A DNA stretch of 64,000 nucleotides, from NCBI RefSeq assembly GCF_022229005.1, contig NZ_JAKKFD010000029.1, forward strand, positions 1-64,000, read 5' to 3'. Both the position numbers and the translations under genes were made by a program. A model generated the notes under the pieces. The model was not told the DNA's origin, ran no database searches, and worked only from the letters and a program-made list of their open reading frames with translations. Positions within the stretch are counted from its first letter, which is position 1. Every line of letters begins with the position of its first letter. The DNA comes from Micromonospora trifolii (lineage in GTDB: Bacteria; Actinomycetota; Actinomycetes; Mycobacteriales; Micromonosporaceae). Shown here piece by piece: positions 41,112 to 48,162 of this stretch.

Positions 41112-43907
41112 ATGAACCACAAACCGCAGTCCAGGGCGCGGCGACGACTACTCGTCGCGCTGCCCGCCATCGCCCTCGCGGCCACGTCACTGACCGTGAG
41201 TGGCAGCGCGGCGGCCCAGTCGCCGTCCGGCACCCCTCTGGCGGTGATCGGGGCCGACGAGCACTACATCAACTACGCCGAGCCCGAGGTGCAGCCGGAC
41301 ACCACCGGCCGTGAGGTGAAGGGCAAGGGTGGCATCTACACCCCTGCCGCGGAGTCCGCGCGCGCGTTCGACCAGAAGCACGCCCGGGGCAACCCGGTGA
41401 CCGCTCGGCAGCTGGCCAAGGACGAGGCCAAGTCGCTGAAGACCGGCCAGAACCCCCGCAAGTTCAAGAAGGCGCCGACCACCCAGACGGCGAAGCTGCT
41501 GACGCTGCTGGTGGAGTTCAACGACAAGGCCAACGACGACTTCACCGGCGTGATGGTCCCCAAGACCGTGTTCGAGGACCGCACCTGCGTCCCCGGCACG
41601 GTCCAGAACGGCCCGAAGCACAACAAGATCCCCGACCCGGCGCGGCTGCCCCACGAGGACAACAACTCGATGTGGGTGCCGAACTTCTCGCCGCAGCACT
41701 ACAACAAGATGCTCTACAGCAAGAAGGGCATCACCGAGCGGGTCCGCACGGACCTGAAGGGCCCGGACGGCAAGAAGGGCATCGACCTGTCCGGTCGCAC
41801 CATGCACAACATGTACCTGGAGATGTCCAAGAACGCGTACACGGTGGACGGGCAGTCCAGCCCGTGGATCACAGTGCCGCACTCGGAGGGCTGGTACGCG
41901 GCCAACCGCTGCTTCCAGGACGAGACCGGCGCGTGGGTTCCCGGCCGTGAGCAGTCGATGAACGGCCACCCGGACAACCCGGCCGGCGCGGGTCGCCTCG
42001 CTACCGACGCGATCGACGCGCTCGTCGCGAAGGACCCGACCTTCCCGTGGGCCGACTACGACATCGAGGACCAGGCCGACCGCGACGGTGACGGCAACGT
42101 CTTCGAGCCGGACGGCGTGATCGACCACCTCGTGCTGGTGCACGCCGGCCAGGGCAAGTCCCGCGGCGGCGGCGCCGAGGGCGTGTACGCCGTGTGGGCG
42201 CACTCCTCCACGGTCGCCGGTGGCTACACCATCCCGGGCACCAACCTGAAGGCGTCGAACTACATCGTGCAGCCGGAGGACGCCGGGGTCGGCGTGTTCG
42301 CGCACGAGTTCGGCCACGACCTGGGCCTGCCGGACCTCTACGACACGTCCGGCAACGCCGACTCCGATGTGGACTTCTGGGACCTGATGGCCTCGGGCTC
42401 GCACTCGGGTGAGATCTTCCAGGCGCTGCCGACGCACATGGGCATCTGGGACAAGTGGGTGCTCGGTTGGGCTGACCCGCTGACCATCCGCCCCGGGTCG
42501 AACCCGCGCGAGGTGAAGCTCGGCCAGACGTCACGCACCCCGATCGACTCCGAGGACGGCATCAAGGTCGACCTGCCGGACAAGGTGACGACGCTGGCCA
42601 CCCCGCACAGCGGCACCAAGATGTGGCACAGCAACAACGACCAGGAGTGGGCCGACGTCAAGCTGAGCCGCTCGGTCGACGTGCCGGCGGCCGCCGACTC
42701 GAAGTTCTGGATGTGGAACAACTACATCATCGAGGAGGACTGGGACTACGGCTTCGTCGAGCTCTCCACCGACGGCGGTACGACCTGGACCGAGCAGAAG
42801 GTGTACGACGAGGGCGGCACGGTGGTCACCACGCCGGACGGCTACCCGGACCCGAACGGCCGCATGAACGACTTCGGCGGCAAGAAGTACGGCCTGACCG
42901 GCAGCACCGACGGCTGGCGGCACGACTACGTCGACCTGTCGGCGTACGCCGGGACGACGGTGCAGCTGCGGTTGCGTCAGGCCACCGACGAGGCGTTCGA
43001 GGAGCGCAACTGGTTCGTCGACGACTTCTCGGTCACCGGCGGCGGCGCCACCACGTGGAGTGACGACGTCGAGGGCGGCGCCAACGGCTGGACGGCCACC
43101 GGCGGCACCTTCGTCGACACCACCGGTGGAGGCTGGAAGGTCTCCAGCGGCACCGAGGTGCACGCCCAGTTCTACCTGGCGGAGTGGCGCAACTTCGACG
43201 GCTTCGACAAGGGCCTGAAGTACGCCTACGACACCATCTACTCGCACGAGGCGTGGAAGGTCGACCGGATCTCCTACAACGCCCCGGGCATGCTGGTCTG
43301 GTACCGGGACACCGCGCTCGGCGACGTCAACCACGTCACCGGGCAGATGACCGCGCTGCCCAGCTACGGCGCGAAGGGCGGGCTGCTCATCGTCGACTCG
43401 CACTTCGACCCGCTCCGTCGCACTGGCGAGGCGGCAGTGAAGGACCCGTCGGTGACGGACAACCTGCCGAGCCGCCCGCAGTCCTCGAACGCGGCCTTCA
43501 CGTTGAACCGGACGTACCCGTTCACGGAGTGCCTGGAGGCAGCGGACGAGCCGTACAGCGCCTACTGCACGAAGTTCAAGGGGCAGGCGCCGGTGAAGGC
43601 GTTCACCGACGCCAAGGGCTGGTACCCGGGCATCGAGATGCGCGATGGTGCTGCCTACGCTCGGGACAACGACGCGTCGGTGGTCCTGCCGTCGCGTGAC
43701 AACGCGCCGTACACCACCCGGGTCACCCACCCGGACGGTAGCCCGGCGCCGGAGTTCTACGGCGTGACCCTGGGCGGTGGCGCGATCGTGCTGGGCACCG
43801 GAAACCCCGGCGACCAGGGCGTGAACTACGGCGTCTCGCTGACGATCAAGAAGGCTGCCGGGGACAACTCGTCGGCCATGATCTACGTGACGCCGGCGAA
43901 GAAGTAA
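41112..43907 (+). CDS. Secreted M6 metalloprotease (immune inhibitor A-like), copy 1
   Basis: A 931-residue protein from ATG 41112. The signal peptide is MNHKPQSRARRRLL plus a hydrophobic core, probably cleaved after SGSAAA near residue 34. A propeptide-like region follows, then the M6 catalytic domain with zinc site HEFGHDLGLPDLYD (398-411; His398, His402, catalytic Glu399). The second half carries beta-sandwich and immune inhibitor A-like repeats (STDGGTTWTEQKV, LRLRQATDE). Four Cys may pair. M6 enzymes degrade host or environmental proteins. A second M6 gene follows after a terminator. Confidence 0.93.
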   Translation: MNHKPQSRARRRLLVALPAIALAATSLTVSGSAAAQSPSGTPLAVIGADEHYINYAEPEVQPDTTGREVKGKGGIYTPAAESARAFDQKHARGNPVTARQLAKDEAKSLKTGQNPRKFKKAPTTQTAKLLTLLVEFNDKANDDFTGVMVPKTVFEDRTCVPGTVQNGPKHNKIPDPARLPHEDNNSMWVPNFSPQHYNKMLYSKKGITERVRTDLKGPDGKKGIDLSGRTMHNMYLEMSKNAYTVDGQSSPWITVPHSEGWYAANRCFQDETGAWVPGREQSMNGHPDNPAGAGRLATDAIDALVAKDPTFPWADYDIEDQADRDGDGNVFEPDGVIDHLVLVHAGQGKSRGGGAEGVYAVWAHSSTVAGGYTIPGTNLKASNYIVQPEDAGVGVFAHEFGHDLGLPDLYDTSGNADSDVDFWDLMASGSHSGEIFQALPTHMGIWDKWVLGWADPLTIRPGSNPREVKLGQTSRTPIDSEDGIKVDLPDKVTTLATPHSGTKMWHSNNDQEWADVKLSRSVDVPAAADSKFWMWNNYIIEEDWDYGFVELSTDGGTTWTEQKVYDEGGTVVTTPDGYPDPNGRMNDFGGKKYGLTGSTDGWRHDYVDLSAYAGTTVQLRLRQATDEAFEERNWFVDDFSVTGGGATTWSDDVEGGANGWTATGGTFVDTTGGGWKVSSGTEVHAQFYLAEWRNFDGFDKGLKYAYDTIYSHEAWKVDRISYNAPGMLVWYRDTALGDVNHVTGQMTALPSYGAKGGLLIVDSHFDPLRRTGEAAVKDPSVTDNLPSRPQSSNAAFTLNRTYPFTECLEAADEPYSAYCTKFKGQAPVKAFTDAKGWYPGIEMRDGAAYARDNDASVVLPSRDNAPYTTRVTHPDGSPAPEFYGVTLGGGAIVLGTGNPGDQGVNYGVSLTIKKAAGDNSSAMIYVTPAKK

Positions 43908-43932
43908 CGGTTTCAGGGATCGAGAACTGATG

Positions 43933-43966
43933 GTGGGGCCGGTGGCGGAGACGCTGCCGGCCCCAC
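43933..43966 (+). terminator. Terminator of M6 protease copy 1
   Basis: GTGGGGCCGG-T-GGC pairs with GCCGGCCCCAC around a short loop, 25 bases past the stop. Confidence 0.75.
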
Positions 43967-44152
43967 TGTCGTAAGTGCGATCAGATTGATCGAAAAATGT
44001 CGTTGTATACGTTCGCGTCCGGGTCCGGGCTGGTCAGCGTGGCTGATGAACCGGCGGGGTGTGACGGTGAAAAGCATTCCCAACAAAATCTTGCAACAAA
44101 TCGACGCGTTCGTCTTCCCACCTGTCCCGCCAGTAACTATGTTCACCAATGG

Positions 44153-44166
44153 TCCCACTAGTGGGA
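44153..44166. promoter_or_regulatory. Perfect 14-base palindrome, candidate operator
   Basis: TCCCACTAGTGGGA lies 13 bases downstream of a -10-like TAACTAT and 60 bases before the M6 copy 2 start. No regulator is assigned. Confidence 0.45.
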
Positions 44167-44225
44167 TCGATCTCCCACCGGCCCGTACCCCCGTTGGGCC
44201 GGTTCCCTCACACCGGAGGTACCAC

Positions 44226-46694
44226 GTGCGCAAAGTCGCAGTGGGTCTGCTCGGGCTCTCACTGACGGCGACAGGCCTGGCTTTCGGCCCGTCCGCCTCG
44301 GCGGCGCCTCAGCCCAAACTGCCGGCCGCAGCACCGGCCGCTGCCGAACCACAGGCGCTGAAGGATGAACTCCCCGACAAGCTCGAGGAGAAGCGCCGCG
44401 CACTGCGTGAGCAGGGGCTCAGCGACGTGCTGAGCGGTCGGAGCAAGCCGATCGAGCGCAACGGAAGCACTGTCGTCAAGGTCGGCGAGGTCGGCAAGGC
44501 GGCCGGAGCGGGCGCCAACGCCCGCAGCACCGCTGGCGCGAAGCAGACCAAGGACCAGTACGTCGAGCTCAAGCGCGAGCGGACCGACAAGATCTTCGTG
44601 ATCCTGGCCGAGTTCGGGGACGAGCGGCACCCGTCCTACCCGGACAAGGACATGAACCCGGACATCGCCGGACCGACGACGTTCCAGGGTCCGCTGCACA
44701 ACAAGATCCCCGAGCCCAACCGGGCCGTGGACAACTCCACCATCTGGCAGCCGGACTTCAGCCCGGAGCACTTCCGCCAGATCTACTTCGGCACCAACCC
44801 GGGCGACGAGTCGCTCAAGCAGTACTACGAGGCCCAGTCCTCCGGTCGCTACACCGTCGACGGTGAGGTAACCGACTGGGTCAAGGTCCGGTACAACGAG
44901 GCCCGTTACGGCCGCTCCGACGACCCGATCCCGGACCCGGAGCCCGGCCAGCCTGCGGACCCGCGCGATGACCGGGCCGTCTGCGCCGACAACGTCTGCC
45001 CGAACACCTGGAACCTGATCGCCGACGCCGCCAACCAGTGGGTCGCCGACCAGAAGGCCAAGGGTCGGACGGACGCCCAGATCGCCACCGAGATGAAGTC
45101 CTTCGACCAGTGGGACCGGTTCGACTTCGACGGTGACGGCGACTTCAACGAGTCGGACGGCTACATCGACCACTTCCAGATCGTCCACTCCGGCGGTGAC
45201 CAGGCCGACGGTGACCCGCAGCAGGGTGAGGACGCGATCTGGAGCCACCGCTGGTCGGCCTTCAACAGCTCGCCCGTCGGCCCGCCGAACTTCCCGATCG
45301 GCGGCACCCAGATCGGCAACACCGGCGTCTGGATCCGCGACTACACGATCCAGCCGGAAAACGGCGGTCGCAGCGTCTTCTACCACGAGTACGGCCACGA
45401 CCTGGGCCTGCCGGACGACTACGGCCCGGCGGACAACAACAACGAGCACTGGACCCTGATGGCCCAGAGCCGGCTCGGCGCCAAGAACGACGCCGGCATC
45501 GGCGACCGCGGCGGCGACCTCGGCGCGTGGAACAAGCTCCAGCTCGGTTGGCTCGACTACGAGGTGATCGTGGCCGGGCAGAAGCGCTCCCTGGAGCTCG
45601 GTCCGCAGGAGTACAACTCGGACAAGGCGCAGGCCGCAGTGGTCGTGCTTCCGCAGCGGGAGTACACCTTCAACTACGGTGCGCCGTTCGAGGGTGCCAA
45701 GCAGTACTTCTCCGGTAACGAGGACAACCTCGACAGCAAGATGACGAGGACGTTCGACCTCACCGGCAAGTCCGCGGCGGCGCTGTCGCTCAAGGGCAAG
45801 TACAGCATCGAAGCCGGTTACGACTACCTCTACTTCGAGGCGTCCACTGACGGCGGCAAGACCTGGACCGACCTGGACGGCACGGCAAACGGCACGCCGA
45901 TCGGCGTCGACGGCGCGGGGCGTCCGGCCCTCTCCGGCACCAGCAAGGGCGCCTGGGCGGACATCAACATCCCGCTGACCTCGGTCGCCGGGAAGGTGGC
46001 GCAGGTTCGCCTGCACTACGTCACCGACGGTGGGGTCTCCGACGGCGGCTTCTTCGGTGACGCGATCACCGTGACCGCCGACGGTCAGACCGTGTTCAGC
46101 GACGGCGCCGAGACCGACGCCGGCTGGGCGTTGGAGAAGTTCCAGGTGGTCGGGGCGACCTACACCCGGCTGTTCGACAACTTCTACATCGCCGGCAACC
46201 GGTCGTACGTCTCGTACGACAAGTACCTGAAGACCGGCCCGTACTTCTTCGGCTACGCGAACACCCGCCCGGACTGGGTGGACCACTACGCGTACCAGGA
46301 GGGCCTGCTCATCTCGTACTGGAACACCCGCTGGTCGGACAACAACACCGCCCCGGCGTCGGCGTCCAACCCGGGTGGTCACCCGGGTGAGGGCCGCAAC
46401 CTGTACATCGACGCGCACCCGCGCCCGATCTACAACCTGACCGGCGCTCCGTGGCGGGCCCGCGTCCAGGTGTACGACGCACCGTTCAGCCTGAACAAGG
46501 CGGACTCGTTCACCCTGCACCTCAACAGCCAGCCGCAGTACATCCGTGGCCAGGCCGCTGAGCCGCTGTTCGACGACACCAAGAAGTACTTCTACGAGGA
46601 GCTGCCGAACCACGGCGTCAAGCTCCCCGCAGCCGGTGTCAAGATCAAGGTTCTGGAGCAGGACGGCACCTCGATGAAGATCCGGGTCAGCTGA
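44226..46694 (+). CDS. Secreted M6 metalloprotease (immune inhibitor A-like), copy 2
   Basis: An 822-residue protein from GTG 44226 (site CCGGAGGT). VRKVAVGLLGLSLTATGLAFGPSASA is the signal peptide. A propeptide with LKDELPDKLEEKRRALREQGL precedes the M6 domain with FYHEYGHDLGLPDDYG (His387, Glu388, His391). DGDGDFNESDGYIDHFQIVHSG may bind calcium. It ends in a beta-sandwich domain like copy 1 and shares its order of domains but is clearly diverged. Its own leader suggests separate expression. A terminator follows. Confidence 0.93.
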   Translation: MRKVAVGLLGLSLTATGLAFGPSASAAPQPKLPAAAPAAAEPQALKDELPDKLEEKRRALREQGLSDVLSGRSKPIERNGSTVVKVGEVGKAAGAGANARSTAGAKQTKDQYVELKRERTDKIFVILAEFGDERHPSYPDKDMNPDIAGPTTFQGPLHNKIPEPNRAVDNSTIWQPDFSPEHFRQIYFGTNPGDESLKQYYEAQSSGRYTVDGEVTDWVKVRYNEARYGRSDDPIPDPEPGQPADPRDDRAVCADNVCPNTWNLIADAANQWVADQKAKGRTDAQIATEMKSFDQWDRFDFDGDGDFNESDGYIDHFQIVHSGGDQADGDPQQGEDAIWSHRWSAFNSSPVGPPNFPIGGTQIGNTGVWIRDYTIQPENGGRSVFYHEYGHDLGLPDDYGPADNNNEHWTLMAQSRLGAKNDAGIGDRGGDLGAWNKLQLGWLDYEVIVAGQKRSLELGPQEYNSDKAQAAVVVLPQREYTFNYGAPFEGAKQYFSGNEDNLDSKMTRTFDLTGKSAAALSLKGKYSIEAGYDYLYFEASTDGGKTWTDLDGTANGTPIGVDGAGRPALSGTSKGAWADINIPLTSVAGKVAQVRLHYVTDGGVSDGGFFGDAITVTADGQTVFSDGAETDAGWALEKFQVVGATYTRLFDNFYIAGNRSYVSYDKYLKTGPYFFGYANTRPDWVDHYAYQEGLLISYWNTRWSDNNTAPASASNPGGHPGEGRNLYIDAHPRPIYNLTGAPWRARVQVYDAPFSLNKADSFTLHLNSQPQYIRGQAAEPLFDDTKKYFYEELPNHGVKLPAAGVKIKVLEQDGTSMKIRVS

Positions 46695-46717
46695 CCACTG
46701 ATCCCGCACCAACCAGC

Positions 46718-46748
46718 GACGCCCGGGCAGGTCATCTGCCCGGGCGTC
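46718..46748 (+). terminator. Terminator of M6 protease copy 2
   Basis: Perfect 13-base arms GACGCCCGGGCAG / CTGCCCGGGCGTC with a 5-base loop, followed by GCCCTTTG. Confidence 0.85.
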
Positions 46749-46849
46749 GCCCTTTGTCGCACCCGGGTGTCCCCGGTCCCGGTCCGGGACAACCCGGGGC
46801 TTTCCCCTGTTCAACGCGACCACCAGGGTCGCCTGCGGCAACCGGGTCC

Positions 46850-46855
46850 TAGGCT
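46850..46855 (+). promoter_or_regulatory. Leaderless-type -10 of the hydrolase gene
   Basis: TAGGCT lies 7 bases before ATG 46863. Confidence 0.5.
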
Positions 46856-46862
46856 GTCTGCC

Positions 46863-47795
46863 ATGACCGACCAGCGCGGCGGGGCCGTCGACGAGTCCTG
46901 TGTCCTCACCGAGGGGCCATGGACGCACCGTTTCGTCGGCGCCAACGGCAGCCGGTTCCACGTGGTCGAGGCCGGCACCGGGCCGATGGTGCTCTTCCTG
47001 CACGGCTTCCCGGAGCACTGGTGGGCCTGGCACCAGATGCTGCCGGCGATCGCCGACGCCGGCTTCCGGGCGGTCGCCGTCGACCTGCGCGGCTACGGCG
47101 CCAGCGACAAACCACCCCGGGGGTACGACGGCTACACCCTCGCCGCCGACGTCGCCGGGCTGATCCGCGCGCTCGGCGAACGATCCACGACGATCGTCGG
47201 CAGCGGCCTCGGTGGCATGGTGGCCTGGACGGTCGCCTCGTTCCACCCGTCCCTGGTCCGCCGCCTCGTCGTGCTCGGGGCACCGCACCCGCTGCGACTG
47301 CGCGCTGCCATCTTCGCCGACCCGCGCGGGCAGTTCACCGCCTCCACTCCGGCGCTGAAGTTCCAGCTCCCCCGCTACGAGCACGTGCTGACCCGCGACG
47401 GCGCGGCGGCCGTCGGCGAGATCATGCGCCGCTGGGGCGGCCCACAGTGGGTGGCCGGGCCGGACTTCGAGGCGTACGCCGAGCGGTGCCGCGAGGCGAT
47501 GTGCATCCCGCAGGCCGCGTTCTGCGCGCTGGAGGGTTACCGCTGGGCGTTCCGCTCGCTGCTGCGGCTGCACGGCTACCGGTTCGTCCGCCTGATGCAG
47601 AAGCCGCTGTCCACCCCGACGCTGCAACTGCACGGTGCCCTGGACACCGCCTCCCTGCCCCGCACCGCGCTGGGTTCCGGCCGGTACGTCGTCGCCCCGT
47701 ACGAGTGGCGACTACTGGACGGGGTGGGGCACTTCCCGCACCTGGAGGCACCGGAGCTGGTGCTCGGCGAAATCCTGCGGTGGGCGAAGACCTGA
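46863..47795 (+). CDS. Alpha/beta hydrolase, epoxide-hydrolase-like, nucleophile apparently missing
   Basis: A 310-residue protein. LFLHGFPEHWWAWHQMLPA (45-62) gives the oxyanion HGFP motif, then VAVDLRGYGASDKP (71-84), and a C-terminal DGVGHFPHLEAPE with the catalytic His, all as in epoxide hydrolase-like enzymes. The nucleophile elbow, normally VGHDWGG, reads IVGSGLGG (111-118), so the Asp or Ser position is Gly115. Either Ser114 has taken over or the protein is not a classical hydrolase. It is leaderless and monocistronic, convergent with the ESX-region gene at 47800. Confidence 0.85.
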   Translation: MTDQRGGAVDESCVLTEGPWTHRFVGANGSRFHVVEAGTGPMVLFLHGFPEHWWAWHQMLPAIADAGFRAVAVDLRGYGASDKPPRGYDGYTLAADVAGLIRALGERSTTIVGSGLGGMVAWTVASFHPSLVRRLVVLGAPHPLRLRAAIFADPRGQFTASTPALKFQLPRYEHVLTRDGAAAVGEIMRRWGGPQWVAGPDFEAYAERCREAMCIPQAAFCALEGYRWAFRSLLRLHGYRFVRLMQKPLSTPTLQLHGALDTASLPRTALGSGRYVVAPYEWRLLDGVGHFPHLEAPELVLGEILRWAKT

Positions 47796-47799
47796 CCGG

Positions 47800-48162
47800 T
47801 CAGACCCGCTGCTCCCGCAGGTCGGTGACCTCGGCGGCCGGCGCCCAACCCTGGTAGACACCGAAGTCGAAGACCTCCAACCGCATCGCCTCGGCGACCG
47901 GCCAGCGACCACCGGTGTACTCCACCCGCAGCCAGGCGTCGTGCTTGCCGAGCACGATGAACGGCTGCCCCTGCCAGGTGCAGGTGGTCCGCACGTACGC
48001 CAGATCCTCGATCTCGCTCGCCGGCAGCACCCGGACGTAGCGGCCCGCGCGGACCTCGTCGAAGCCCTCGCCCGGCTCGGGCTGGTAGAGGCGGATGTCG
48101 TCGCCGTCCGGGCTGGCCTGGTATTCCCGGCCCTGCCAGCGGGCCACGTAGCCGTCGCGCAT
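47800..48162 (-). CDS. Conserved hypothetical protein next to SseB-domain gene
   Basis: A 120-residue protein starting at ATG 48162, which overlaps the stop of the SseB-domain gene (TGATG). Beta-rich: GYVARWQGREYQASPDGDDIRLYQPEP, RYVRVLPASEIEDLAYVRTTCTWQGQPFIVLG and WLRVEYTGG...AEAMRLEVFDFGVYQGWAPAAEV. No signal, membrane segment or known catalytic motif. Its coupling to the SseB protein and nearness to mycP suggest a cytoplasmic partner in type VII secretion. I do not recognise a named family. Confidence 0.7.
   Translation of the reverse strand: MRDGYVARWQGREYQASPDGDDIRLYQPEPGEGFDEVRAGRYVRVLPASEIEDLAYVRTTCTWQGQPFIVLGKHDAWLRVEYTGGRWPVAEAMRLEVFDFGVYQGWAPAAEVTDLREQRV

Larger units (their letters stand above)
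43908..44225. other. Region between the two M6 proteases
   Basis: 318 bases without a gene but unusually A/T-rich in the middle (43980-44150). It holds the copy 1 terminator, a likely -10 TAACTAT (44134-44140), the palindrome at 44153 and the ribosome site GGAGGT of copy 2. Confidence 0.6.

Noticed and set aside
44259..47633. Open frame of over 1100 codons antisense to the M6 protease and hydrolase
   Set aside because: It crosses two well-supported genes and terminators on the other strand and has shadow composition.
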